Origin: Ottelia alismoides
Taxonomy: Eukaryota; Streptophyta; Magnoliopsida; Alismatales; Hydrocharitaceae
Direction of reading: 5' to 3'
Assembly: GCA_037367405.1 (NCBI GenBank)
Contig: JAZKJV010002959.1
Location: 291,001-355,000 of the forward strand
DNA: 64,000 nt
The notes under the pieces: model-generated
What the model was told of the DNA's origin: nothing
Databases searched by the model: none
Seen by the model: only the letters and a program-made list of their open reading frames with translations
Shown: positions 13,081 through 24,222 of the stretch, piece by piece
How the letters are laid out: every line of letters begins with the position of its first letter
How positions within the stretch are numbered: position 1 is the first letter of the stretch
Program-made: the position numbers and the translations under genes

Positions 13081-13940
13081 TAGAAAACTATAGTTTTTTC
13101 AACAGGGACTAACTCAAATCAAAATCTATCTACCGTAAATAGTGATTGCATTGTTCTCCTACGAGAGACTATAAAAGACAACCTTCTTAGTTGGTATATC
13201 AACCAAAATACCATCACCAAAGAATATTTGAGAAGGAGATGTTGTGGTATCGAAAAACTTCGTAACGATGAGATGTAGAATACTTTGCCTAGCAACAATG
13301 CGGGGAGGTCAAATTTTCTATACTTGGCCTCAGTTTTTAAGTCACTTGTACCTTTTTCTCCTTTTTCTTACAATAAGATTCATCTAAAGCCGCTAGTAAC
13401 TTACTAATTCTCGCATATCTTGTCTTTTTTTAAAAAAAACAATTAGTTCATCACAAAGATGAAAGGATCCAACATATCTTACATAGATTAGGAAACCTTG
13501 CGCAAACATATACCTCAAACATAAGCACGCTAAAAACAACAAACTACAAAGGCATTTTCCCCTTAACAATGAAACAAACACCAAATCTAGATGAAAATAA
13601 AGCAGAAACGGAGAGAAATTTCAACATTTATGCTCCTCTTAAATTCTATAATATCACTTTTGCCCCCATCCCTTTCTTACCATAATAGTTGTACCCTCGC
13701 ATGCTTATAAAATTCATACTTTACTTTGCCCTTCCCTTACGGTAAAATGGGACATTACGTGAAATTACAAAAGAATAGAACTGTGAATTTTGTAAGAATA
13801 CAAAGGCACAACAGTCATTGCAAAAAAAAATATGATATAACTGATATTGCAGAATCTAAAAGAAGCGTAACCGTAAAAAATCCAAAAATACCCATTGGAT
13901 GCCCAACTATATACAGTGTTCTTAATTTCTTCTAAGAACA
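13081..13940. other. Spacer, no gene recognised
   Basis: Several short degenerate frames, one at 13726-13935 (69 codons), none with recognisable content. It could be the decayed internal region belonging to the LTR-like stretch on its left. Confidence 0.35.
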
Positions 13941-15400
13941 CTATTTATGAATTTATCTCGAAACCGTTCGGATCTTTTTAAACATGGATTTAAAAAAGCT
14001 TTAAACCAAAATTCATAAATTAACATCTTCTCCATATGAAGTCAAAATTCATCAAATTAAATATAAATACAAAATAAAACAATAAAAAATACATCCAAAT
14101 ACATAGTATATTAAAATATATAGGAACACTATACATATAATGTATATACACACATTTATCTATCCATGTAAATAAAATCATAAAAAATAAAATCATATAT
14201 ATATATATATATATATGTATTTCATTATATCATAAATATATAAAATTTGTAAATATGGTAAAGGAATTAAAAATACAAAATAAAATAAAAAAACCTATAA
14301 CATAGGAAAATATACCTATAAGTACACTTGTAAAAATTAACACATATCAAATAAGTGTAAAAATAAATAAAAATTATATAAAAACATAAATTACAAATAT
14401 TTTTCATGTTTTAACATTTATTTAAAAATACAGAGCTATTTTATTTTGAATTACTTATTATTTTTCCGCTTTTATCTTATAGAGATGTGGCGTGGTCCTA
14501 TGTGGACCAATCAGCGTTGTAGAAATATTGATCACCTGGTCAACATATCATCTCTCCTCCCCTTGCCCCCATGCGTGTCAGAGCCCCGATTTTTCATCAT
14601 TTTTTCTGCCCGATGTAATTAGTTTAGCTCTCTAAACGAAAAATGCCATTAGATCTCCCTAAATCACGCTCAAGCTTAAGATCTGATCGATTTTCATCGA
14701 TATGAGTAGGACCTCATTCGCAAAAGTACCCCTCACATTTGCTATAAAAACTCTACATCCAAGCTTCATTCTAATAATCGCTCTTTTGATATCTAAACCC
14801 TTGAGAATCCTACTGTGGAGTGAGTCCTTAGTTACACAGAGAGAATCCCCTTGATTCCAAGCGATGAATCGGTGGAGAGGAGGCGATTCAACCCATTGCT
14901 AGAGCCGACTCTGACTATTTTGTCTCCTTGGTTTCCTAAACAGGTGAGGCCTTATATTTAGCCTGTTTAGTTTCATTTTTTCAATTCTTAGCATAGATAT
15001 GTATTTTCCTTCACTTGATTTTATTTAAGTTAGTAAAAAATCCAAAAAATATAATACGTCGGAGCTTAGAGCTTCGACCTTCATCCGCATGTTTTTACCC
15101 TCATTTCGACCCATTGAACACCCCCACGCGATCCCCTCCATTTTTGCATCATCCTATGCATATCCACTCAACCTAATCTTGCTCAGATCAAGAGATCAAG
15201 GTCCCAATTCCTCCACTCTCGTCGGAGACCTCCGTCGTACCTCATTTCTCGCTCATCTCACCTAATAACTAGGCCATGTACTTAGTTGTGTGATTCTGAT
15301 ATTTTAAGGTTGGCAATTGAATCGTCTTTCTGGTAATTAAGATTCTTCTTGCAATGTGTGTCTCACACTTCTTTTTATCGGCTTAGCATTTTTCTTATTG
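13941..15400 (+). repeat. Non-coding TATA-bearing repeat family, copy D
   Basis: This is the plus-strand relative of the units at 2.5-5.1, 35.8-37.4 and 37.4-39.7 kb. It has an AT-rich leader with (AT)n at about 14190-14215, 'tgtggaccaatcagcg' and 'cacctggtcaac' near 14510-14550, TATAAAAA at 14743-14750, a leader of about 190 bases and a splice-donor-like CAGGTGAGG near 14940. No protein is encoded. Its right end runs up to the LINE. Confidence 0.4.
14743..14750 (+). promoter_or_regulatory. TATA box of repeat copy D
   Basis: TATAAAAA lies after 'cacatttgc' and about 190 bases before a CAGGTGAGG donor-like site. The same order of parts is seen in copies B and C. Confidence 0.4.
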
Positions 15401-15429
15401 TTGGACACGACTCAAAGGCTTGAAGATTC

Positions 15430-18310
15430 TTGTTAAATGTCGAGGTGTTTTTTTTGAAAGGCTAGTCGTCCTCGTAGCATATTTCGGTTTGAGCGTGCTT
15501 GTCTTCTGGAGGAGGGGTTTCGGGATCGAGTTATCTCTTAATGGCAGGAGGTTCCGATTACTGGTTATGCATCTCGAGATATGACATCTCACCTTAGAAC
15601 CCTGAGGTGTACGTTGATGTCTTTCCGTTGGGAGGTTCGGGCACTTCAGGAGGAGAGGAGGACTTCGACCCATGCGGAGGTGGCAAGATTGGATGCCTTG
15701 GAGAACTCTCATGACTTGGTCGCAGAGGAGAGAAGCTTAAGGGAAGAAAACCAGAAGATTCTCATAGAGGAGGATCACAAGCGGGAGTATAGTGGAGACA
15801 GAGATCGAGGCAAACTTGGTTGAGGGAAGGAGATGCGAATACCTGTTTCTTTCATGTTGTTGCTAATGGAAGGAGGTGGTATAACCTTATTAGAGCTATT
15901 GAGGTGGGAGGTGTTCAGGAAGAAGGGAAGCATGTCATTGGGTATGTTGTGGTTAACCACTTTCGAGAGGGAAGTAGGAGAATTCAAACATGAGGCATAT
16001 GGTGGGTTGGTAGGGATATTCATGTCCTTTCTGACATCCAGTCTGCCAGATTAGTTCATGCTTTTACACTTGTAGAGGTTCGAGCAGTTACTTTTGATCT
16101 TAATGCAGATGGATTGCCAAGACTAGATGGTTTTCCAGTCTTTTTTTCCGAGAGTTTTGGGAACTGGTAGAGTAGGATGTGTTGGTTGTGGTGGAGGAAT
16201 TGAGGAGGAAAATTTTGGGTTTTGAGCAGTTGAATCGTTCACTTATCTTCCTACTTCCAAAGAAGGATGTAGCTCACTGCGTAGAGAATTTTTGACCTAT
16301 TGTCCTGTCAAATGCCATTTATCTCATAGTAGCTAAGGTACTCGCTAATCGGCTACCTGATTTTTTTAGTGGGATCAGTTATTGTGGATTCTCAGACTGC
16401 TTTCATTCCTAGAAGGCATATGATGGATGGTGTAGTCATTACTTCAAAGATTGTTGCCAATTGGAAGCGGAAGAAGAGCAAGGGGATCCTTTGGAAAGTT
16501 GACTTTTCTAAGGCTTATGTGTCAATTGGAGATTCATCTGGCCATCTCTTTTGGAACGGGGATTCCCGGATGAGTGGATTAAATGGGTGAAGAGATGTGT
16601 AACTACAAGCTCTTTCTTGATCTTGGTGAATGGGAAGTAGGAAGGTGGATCCTTCTTGCCTCAGATAGGAGTCGGGAAAGGGTGTCATCTAGCTCCTTTG
16701 CTCTTTGTCTTAGTGGCTGATGCACTGCCACAGATGGTGTCTAGAGCAGTGCATGGGAACTTATATGCAGGGTATCAACTTGATGGCCTTTCGATTCCGA
16801 TACTTCAGTATGCAGATGATACAATTTTTTTGTGAAAGGACGCTCAAGAGGCGAAGGGAATTGCTACTGTGTTGAATCTATTTGGAGAGATCTCGGGCCT
16901 CTGGTTCGTCCGTTTTAGTATGGAGGAGGAGGAGGAGGAGGTAGAGTGTGGACTATCATTGCAATCCCAACGTGGGGCACTATCTATCAACTATCTGGGT
17001 TTACCTTTGGTGTATGGACGACTTCAACATTCTGATTGGATGCCCTTGGTGGAGCGAATGGAGTGAAGACTTGCTGACTGGCATGCCTTTTGCCTCTCAA
17101 GAGGGGGACGACTGGACCTTTTGAAGGTAGTTTTATCTACCATCCCAATCTTCTTCATGTCACCTAGGCTTCTTCCAATTGGGATTTGCGGATGTTTGGT
17201 GTCTTTGATGCGTTGTTTCTTTTGGTATGGAACTGGAAATTCCAAGGGAGTGCCCTCGGTTGGGTGGAAAGTTGTGGTTCTTTCAGAGAACGATGGTGGG
17301 TTAGATATTCTTGATCTTGAAGCGATGATAAGGGCACTACTAGAAAAAACGGATGGTCTGTATTTGTGGCAACGGCTCTGACCTCTTCTGCTGTTTGTTG
17401 CGAAAAATCTATGGGGTTTCATGTGCCCTCTTATGGAGACCTAACCATGTGTTTATGCCCTCTATTTTTTGGCAGGGGATCGGCTCCATCTTTCCTTAGA
17501 TTTCTTTGTCGATGCGACCATGTCTGGGTAATGGCGACGTCTTTCTTTTTTGGACTGATGATTGGTCATGCCGTAGGACTCTTTGTAACCATTTTTCGAG
17601 GTTGTTTGGAATGGCTCAGAATCGAAGATTACAGGCATGCGGGGCTTGGATTGGAAATACTTGGTCACCTCCTTTTCGTTCAGAGTTATCTAATGAGAAT
17701 ATTTTAGATTTGCAATGTTTGAGAGAAATGCTCTCTCAGGCGGAAATTCCATCTGATGGGCGTGACCATTGTGCCTGTCAGATGGTCAGTTCCTGGTTAG
17801 GAAAGTTTATAATGTTCTATACACATCCTTTGTTTTTGATCCATGGATTGCTATGTCAACTTTGGGACATATTTGGAGATGGAAGATCCCATGACGAGTC
17901 AAAATCTTCATGTGGCTAATGGGTAGAGAGAGGTTGTTGACTAATGCTCGAAGGGCCAAGTTGTTCCATGGTTCTGATGTGTTGTGACATCGTTGTTCTG
18001 AAGATGTGGAGGATATTGACCATCTTTTCTTTACACCATCTTTTCTTTACATGTCTAATGTCAAAAGAGCTTTGGAGGGAGTTAACTCTCATTGAGGTCA
18101 CAATGGAGAATTTTCATTCTTTTTGGAAATTCAGTTGAGATGTTGGGGAATGAACGGGCATCTCTAAGGGTTCTAACAACCGCAACACTCTGGGCTATAT
18201 GGCTCGCGAGGAATGGGGTATTATTTAGGAGATAGAGATTTTACGTGGAGAATGTTGTACATCATGCCAAAATCCTTCGGGATTCTTGGTCTTTGTAATT
18301 ATGATATTTA
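15430..18310 (+). pseudogene. 5'-truncated L1-type LINE, reverse transcriptase remnant
   Basis: The reading passes through all three frames with stops, but the order is that of a plant L1-type ORF2. A linker with a Trp/Gln/Arg-rich motif and 'LREGDA' sits at about 15580-15850. RT motifs follow: 'FIPRRHMMDGVV' at 16396-16431, 'VDFSKAY' near 16499, and YADD at 16809-16820. A zinc-binding RVT C-terminal domain lies at about 17500-18120, with Cys/His pairs near 17990-18050. The endonuclease half is missing, as is usual for incomplete reverse transcription. The YADD motif itself is intact, but frameshifts and stops make the element dead. The open frames at 15581, 16369, 17121, 17506 and 17944 are its pieces. 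Confidence 0.8.
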
Positions 18311-19057
18311 ATCAGTGAATATAAAGTTTTTTGGGTGATTGCCTCTATGGCTTTGCACCCTTTTTTCTTTCAAACAAAAGTGTTGAAGTGTTATTTAGTA
18401 GTCCTATCATATGTGTGCAGCTGTTTATTAGACTTGAGATCTCCTTAAAACAACTCGAGTGTGGTTCGAATCCGAAGTTGATAAAGGTTTATAAGTCAAC
18501 AAAGATAAGTTTTCCCCTAAAGTTTGCAACTGTGTTTAGCGATGTAGATTGTTTTGGTATTCATGTCATCGTTTTAGAAAACATAAATAGTTTAAAATCT
18601 TCTAGACCCAATGCTTCGTACCAAATAATTGAATATTAAAAAGTTTCTTCTAATACTATCTATCTATTTAAGGATTTCATTTGGAATCTGTCAAATAGGC
18701 TCCGAACTAGTATATAAAAGGTCGTTTCTCTCTTCCGGTGAGGTAGAAAGAAAGAACTAGAATAAAAAGCATTGCGAGTAGATGAACAATCAAGGTTATT
18801 ATAGATGGATTAAGCAACGCTACTCTAGATGAGAGCGATAGTATTAACTTCCATCAGCTGAGTTTGCTTTCGAGATGATTCTTATTGGGATGCTAATAAG
18901 ACTAATTACTCATTTTACTGCATTATCTATTAATAACACATCAACTTAAGACTTATTCAGTTCGATCATTCCGATCTTATATCCTCGGTGGTTCGACTTT
19001 GGGGACCAACTGTGCATAACCATGGGTTTAGTTGAGCCATCCGCATCAGATCGTATA
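18311..19057. other. Spacer between LINE and MULE, no gene recognised
   Basis: A 102-codon frame at 18331-18639 has no recognisable domain. A TATATAAAAG sequence near 18711 is followed by a purine-rich stretch, so an LTR fragment or unknown promoter is possible. Confidence 0.35.
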
Positions 19058-19066
19058 TAACTAAAT

Positions 19067-19751
19067 GGGTTTTTATCACTTGTGCCCCTTCGTGATAACG
19101 CAAAATCAGTTATATTCCTATCTTTTTGGTCATATCAGTTGTGCCCATCATTTCTTTCTCTGTAATCAGTTGTGCCCTTCCGTCAGATTGACCGTCAAAA
19201 AATAAAAATAACCATAATTTACTCAAACCATGGTGTGGTTAAGAGGGGTATTATGGTCAGAATAAAATCAAATGAGGAGGGTTGGGGAGGAGGTGCGAGG
19301 CTGCGGAGGGGAGGTACTGGGGGAGGTGCGAGGGGGGGGGCAGAGGGAAGGTGCTGGGGGCGGTGCGGGCGAGCTGGGCGGAGGGGAGGTGCGGGGGGGG
19401 GGGGGGGGGGGGGAGGGGGGAGGAGAGATGCGGGAGGAGGAGGATGACGATGACGGACGTGGGGAGGTGTGTGGGCGGAGCAGTGAGCTCGAGGCGGAGG
19501 AGGAAGGAGCTGTGGAGGAGGAAGAGAAGGGAGGAAGAAGATGAGGTGGTGGAGGAATGACCACTGAACCCTTTTTTCTAAATTAATTCCGCTCAAGTTA
19601 ATGTACGTTTGCACTGTGGATGGACGCAACTAATCCAATGGGCACAACTGATAAAACGACAAAAAAGTGAGGGGCACACCTGATATTATCAAAAAGATAG
19701 GGACATAACTGATATTGTGATATCTTGAAGGGGCACAAGTGATAGAAACCC
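19067..19751. mobile_element. Mutator-like element with G/GA-rich core
   Basis: Long terminal inverted repeats are visible. The left end begins GGGTTTTTATCACTTGTGCC and the right end, reverse complemented, begins GGGTTTCTATCACTTGTGCC. Similarity continues for over 60 bases with substitutions. The flanks are a 9-bp target duplication with one mismatch (taactaaat at 19058-19066, taattaaat at 19752-19760), the size typical of MULEs. The interior at about 19270-19560 is extremely G/GA-rich and includes an uninterrupted G run of over 20 bases near 19390. The long open frames there (poly-Gly, or poly-Pro/Ser on the other strand) are low-complexity translation. No captured gene is recognised. It lies about 160 bp beyond the nitrite reductase stop codon. 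Confidence 0.8.
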
Positions 19752-19908
19752 TAATTAAATATGTCCATCAGTTGTCTTAATATTTGTGGTTTCAAGAACG
19801 TGTTCTCAAAGTTCTATCCACAAGTGAGGGGCTTCGTGGGGAAGGGAAGCTCCACCACAGCCTTTCCACATGGCGGGGCATCAGCGCCGCCTGTTGTTCC
19901 AATCATCG

Positions 19909-20738
19909 TTACTCTTGAAAAGCTTCCTCATCATCCTCCTCCCTTTCCCTCCGGACAGCTCCAAATCTCTCCAGCAGCAGCTCAACGACGATATCCACCA
20001 CTTCATCACAAGGCACAGCCTTCTTGTAGACCTCGCCCATTTGGAAGGCGCTGCCCACCTTCCCGCCGACGTAGACGTCCACTCCCTCGCATACCTTGCC
20101 GTGCTTGTCCCTGGTCATGCAGCCCATGAAGCCCACGTCCGCCACCTGCACCTGCGCGCAGCTGTTAGGGCACCCCGTCCAGTGCATCCTCACCGGCTTC
20201 TTCCCCACCAAAGACACCCTCCTCTCCACTTCCTCCGTCACCTTCACCGCCCTCGCCTTCGTCTCTATGATGGCCTGCCCGCAGAACTGGCTGCCCGTGC
20301 ACGCCACCAGGTTCCTCATCAGGATCCCCGGCGCCGGAGAAAACCTGCCTTTCACCAGGGGCTCGCTCATGAGCGAAGGCACGCGCGAGTTGGGTACGTC
20401 CGGGATGATCACGTTCTGCTCCACCGTGAGGCGCAGCTCTCCGGAACCGTACTCGTCCGCGAGGCGCGCCAGCTCGAGCATGTCGTCGGCCTGCACCCTC
20501 CCCACGGGGACGTGGAGGCCCACGAAAGAAAGCCCCTCCTGCTTCTGCCTGTGCACTCCGAGGTACTCTCTCCTCTCCCACCGCTTGGCCACGAGATCCT
20601 CCGCCGCTGCTCTCTCCAGCTCCCCTCTCGGCATCCTCCTCTCCACCTCTCTCCGGAACTCCTCCATTCCCTGCAGCACATCGACCTTCACGGTGAATCA
20701 GAAATATATATATATATATATATATATATATGGAAAAA

Positions 20739-20773
<35 letters not shown>

Positions 20774-21154
20774 TAAATGAGGCTACACCATGGGTGTAGC
20801 CAATTGGCTACTCCCACCCTCATTTTTCCCCATTTTTTAATTTTTTGGAAAATAAAAAATATGTATATTCATCACTATATCCCTCTAACATGTCATTCAA
20901 ATTTCGTCAGAAACAGAGACTCCTATGCCCTCCATCTGAAGGGGGTCATTTTCAGCAATTCTGAGACCATTAAAATTTGACAGTCTTGATGGAGGGGATA
21001 GAAGTATCAAATTAAGTCGAAATTTGAATGACATCATGATGACATATTGTGATCTAAATTCCAATAGGTTTCATTTCAGAAAAATAAAAAAATATAGGAG
21101 AAAAGAGGTGGGAGCATGTAAGTTAGCTACACCCAGGGAGCATACTCCTTTTTC

Positions 21155-21189
<35 letters not shown>

Positions 21190-21550
21190 AAAAAATGGAG
21201 CTGCCCCCGCCCCATTTTTTGACGTTTTTTTTATTTTTTTTTGAAAAATAAGACCATGTATATTCATCCATATATCCCTCCTACATGCCATTCGAATTTC
21301 GTCAGAAACATAGACTCCTACGGCCTCCATCTCGATGGTATCGATTTAAAAAAATCCTGTTACCGTTAAAAAATTACTGTCCGGATGGAGGCCGTAGGAG
21401 TCTCTGTTTCTGACGAAATTCGAATGGTATATAGGAGGGATATAGGGATGGATGTAAATGGTGTTATTTTTCAAAAAAAAATAAAAAATTTTGCCCAAAT
21501 AAGGCGGGGGCAGCCATGTTGGCTGCCCCTAGGGGGCAGCCACATATGAC

Positions 21551-21596
<46 letters not shown>

Positions 21597-23135
21597 AAAA
21601 AATGGGGCTGCCCCCTGGGGGCAGCCAACATGGCTGTCCCCGCCCCATTTTTCGGCGTTTTTTTTATTTTTTTTGAAAAATAAAACCATGTATATCCATC
21701 CATATATCCCTCCTACATGCCATTCGAATTTCGTTAGAAACAGAGACTCCTACGGCCTCCATCTCGATGGTATCGATTTAAAAAAATCCTGTTACCGTTA
21801 AAAAATTACTGTCCGGATGAAGGCCGTAGGAGTCTCTATTTCTGACGAAATTCGAATGGTATATAGGAGGGATATAGGATGAATATAAATGGTGTTATTT
21901 TTCAAAAAAAAATAAAAAATTTTGCCCAAATAAGGCGGGGGCAGCCATGTTGGCTGCCCCTAGGGGGCAGCCACATATGACCCTATATATATATATATTA
22001 TAATAACATTACAGGTAGTAACATACTAGTTCGTCGATGAGCCACATCATTCTGGTCTTCTGGCGGTTGCCCCGGTTGCCGAGGTCCCTGTAGCAGTCGA
22101 GCACGGCCTTGCAAGCGGCAACCACGTCGTCGGCGGGGACCCAGGCGTCGAGGGGTAAGGCCTCGGCGCAACGCTTAGGGCTGAAGAAGCCGCCAACGAG
22201 GAGATTGAAGCCGAGCCTTCCATCCTTGAAGGCGGGCATGTAGGCGAGGTCGTTGATGTGGGGGTGCTCGAAGAGGTCGTGGGAGCCGACGACGCATACG
22301 TTCCACTTCCTAGGAAGATTGGTAACATCGGGATTGCCACGACCGTCGTTGGTGATGAACCGAGACAAGAGGTGGGTGTAAGGGCGGGTATCGAGAATCT
22401 CGTGAGGGTCGAAGCCGGCGAGGGGGTTGCCGACGGGGTTGCGGACGTTGTCCATGCCGCTCTGAAGGCTGTTGAGGCCGACGGAGGAGAGCCCGTCGAG
22501 GATGGAGGGGACGTCAGGGAGCTCCACTCCTCGAATCTGCCAGTTCTGCCTCGTGGTCACGTCGCCGCAGCCCTCCTTGCCGTAGCGTTGGATGACGCTC
22601 GCCAGGTACCTCACTTGCTTGCTCGTCGTCACCCCGTTGGGGAGCTTCAACCTCATCATAAACCTCCCGTCTGCACCAAATTACCGGGTAATTAGCATGC
22701 AATGACCAGCGAGGGATGGAAGCGTAGCAATTACTTACATTGGTGCTTGCGACGGTGGAAGAATCCGAGCCACTTGAGTCGGGTGTCGATGTCATCCTTT
22801 AGAAGCTTGGAGGACTCGATCTGGTCGAAGGGGATGGAGGAAAGCTCGTCGATTCCCCCTTCCATGAAGAGCGACATGGGCTCCTTCTCCAGCTTTACCT
22901 TCTCCTGGGGGTTCACCCCCTTCGTATACTGCTCCTTGAGCACCCAGTACCCCTTCCCCGTCTTCTCCACCCGCGGCTCCAGCCTCGATGACGACGAGGA
23001 GTCCACCTCGCCGGATGAAACGGCCTCGGGATGACCTGCGACAGCATAGATGCGATGCCGATAGGGGCGAACCGAAGGGAGGACGGTGGCTCCTGCCTGC
23101 AAGCGCAGAGAGCATGTGGAAGAAGAAGACGACAT
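19909..23135 (-). CDS. NiR: Ferredoxin-nitrite reductase, chloroplast precursor (three exons)
   Basis: Reduces nitrite to ammonium with six electrons from ferredoxin in the plastid stroma, the second step of nitrate assimilation. The coding exons are 23135-22739, 22670-22027 and 20670-19909. Both introns are GT-AG: donor GTAAGT with acceptor GCAG, and donor GTATGT with acceptor GCAG. The phases join cleanly and give 600 residues, a normal length. The Met at 23133-23135 opens a Ser-rich, transit-peptide-like N-terminus of about 30-40 residues. Two nitrite/sulfite reductase ferredoxin-like and 4Fe-4S/siroheme halves follow. The cluster ligands are present as C-TGSQF-C (about 471/477) and C-PNS-C (about 514/518). 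Intron 1 has 68 bases; intron 2 has 1356, almost all transposon and (TA)n. Exon 3 carries no third intron, although many plant NiR genes have one. Exons are GC-rich. The gene appears intact. Confidence 0.95.
20704..20769. repeat. (TA)n microsatellite with a 10-bp interruption
   Basis: Two TA tracts (20704-20731 and 20742-20769) are separated by 'ggaaaaaatg', which equals the left edge of the foldback elements beside it. This suggests a nearly complete excision or a truncated copy. Related TA tracts lie at 21157-21187, 21553-21594 and 21984-21999. Confidence 0.85.
20770..21156. mobile_element. Foldback element set in (TA)n, copy 1 (diverged)
   Basis: This is the oldest of three tandem copies within intron 2 of the nitrite reductase gene. 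It shares 'catttttccccattttt' at the left edge and the arm phrase 'tttcgtcagaaacagagact' with the other two, but has lost part of the symmetry. It is flanked by TA tracts on both sides. Confidence 0.7.
21188..21552. mobile_element. Foldback element set in (TA)n, copy 2
   Basis: The element is a near-complete palindrome. Arms of about 60 bp at roughly 21270-21332 and 21380-21445 pair with each other; shared cores are CTCCTACGGCCTCCATC and its complement, and TTTCGTCAGAAAC and its complement. A second pair of outer G/C-rich arms lies at the ends. There is no coding capacity. Insertion exactly within (TA)n on both sides matches the behaviour described for the rice Micron family; homology to Micron itself was not tested. 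Confidence 0.8.
21595..21983. mobile_element. Foldback element set in (TA)n, copy 3
   Basis: Near-identical to copy 2 over most of its length, including the 'gatggtatcgatttaaaaaa' central loop and the 'gggggcagccatgttggctg' right edge. It differs at the left edge, where it carries a fuller 'gggggcagccaacatggctg' arm. Together with copy 2 it makes intron 2 strongly self-complementary. Confidence 0.8.
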
Positions 23136-23259
23136 GGCGGGTAGAGGAAGTGGGGTTTGGGTATCACGAAGGGTGGTTGGCTGTTGCTTCTTATCATGCT
23201 TTCTGTGTATGGGGAGGGAAGGGAAGAGGTGTGCGGTAGTGGAGAGAGGGGACGTTTCC

Positions 23260-23357
23260 TTGGGCTTTTGGGTGAAGCGGAAGGCCGGTTTTGTTGTTGG
23301 TTGTGAGCACTTTGGGCTTTTGGGTGAAGCCGAAGGTCGGTTTTCTCGTTGGTTGTG
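23260..23357. repeat. 52-bp tandem repeat in the NiR 5' leader region
   Basis: Two units begin 'ttgggcttttgggtgaagc' at 23260 and 23312, with a period of 52 bases and three to four differences over the 46 matched bases. They lie 125-222 bases upstream of the nitrite reductase start codon, between it and the putative TATA box, so they are probably in the 5' untranslated region. They account for the longer open frames that extend the gene upstream. Confidence 0.75.
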
Positions 23358-23469
23358 GTTTCTGTTTTGGATTGAACTTCCAAATGGTCGGAAGGGTACT
23401 GTGCAAGTCGTCATTATCTGTCTGTGGTAATGCATGTGGATCTTTTACATTATTATTTTTTATTTTATA

Positions 23470-23477
23470 CTTTTATA
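23470..23477 (-). promoter_or_regulatory. Putative TATA box of the NiR gene
   Basis: The minus strand reads TATAAAAG about 335 bases upstream of the start codon and about 100 bases inside the hAT insertion. The local DNA is AT-rich, so a chance match is possible. Confidence 0.4.
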
Positions 23478-23576
23478 AATGCGTTTTCACCCTCTCTATA
23501 ATTTCTCTTCCTCTTTTAAAATGATCGGGCTTGGATAAGATTCTCTTTTAAAATGACTAAATGAAATATATACATG

Positions 23577-24222
23577 TAGGGCTGTTAGGAAAGCTCGAGC
23601 TCGATGAGCTCAATTCGAGTTCGGCTCATTAAGGGTTGGCGAGTCGGATTCGAAACCTTAACAAGTCTGAGTCCGAGTTGGATTTTATGGCTCGTTATCT
23701 TATTGAGTCGAGTTCGAGTTGTGTATTGTTCAACTCGGAAACTCGACTCGATAACTCGTTTCCCCTATTAATAAAAAGTTGAAAACATGTATACCGAAAC
23801 TTCCACAGAGTTTGATATAAAATAGAGGTTAAATTTTGCTTGCCCAAAAAGCTACAGAAAAGAGTATAAAAAATCAAGATTACGAATATCATTTGTATAA
23901 TTTAATGTATAAAATGGAATAATGACTCGTTAAGAGATTCATGAGCCTGCTCATTTTGAGCCCCGTGAACCAGCTCAGAAACTCATGACTCGATAAGAGG
24001 CTCATGAGCCAGCTCATTTTGAGGCTCATGAGCCAACTCAGAAACTCGTGGCTCGATAAGAGGCTCGTGAGTCAGCTAGAACTCGACGAGTTTGAGTTCA
24101 AGTTGGTGATCCAGGGCTCGGCCCTTATTGAGCCCGAGTTCGAGTCTTAGGTTTCTTATTGAGTTTGAGTCTGAGTCCGAGTTGAGATCAACTCGACTCA
24201 TTGAACTCGATAGACACCCCTA
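23577..24222. mobile_element. Non-autonomous hAT element with 8-bp target duplication
   Basis: The element is 646 bp. The ends are TAGGGCTGTTAGG (left) and, reverse complemented, TAGGGGTGTCTAT (right). It is flanked by a perfect 8-bp duplication, tatacatg, at 23569-23576 and 24223-24230. The inside is packed with subterminal repeats of the type 'actcgactcg', 'ggctcatgagcc' and 'gagctcgag', as in small plant hAT elements. No transposase is encoded. It sits about 440 bases upstream of the nitrite reductase start codon. Confidence 0.88.

Noticed and set aside
19219..19629. Proline/serine-rich and glycine-rich open frames (up to 136 codons) on both strands
   Set aside because: They are translations of the G/GA-rich core of a Mutator-like element, without start context, splice sites or non-repetitive sequence. 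Frames are open on several strands at once.
19870..20799. 309-codon plus-strand frame opposite nitrite reductase exon 3
   Set aside because: It is the antisense shadow of a GC-rich exon, and its end reads the TA microsatellite.
22258..22695. 145-codon plus frame opposite NiR exon 2
   Set aside because: Antisense shadow of the exon; no domain.
22731..23435. Upstream extension of the NiR reading frame to an earlier Met
   Set aside because: The extra residues translate the 52-bp tandem repeat and leader DNA. The Met at 23133-23135 opens a normal Ser-rich transit peptide and gives a normal total length.
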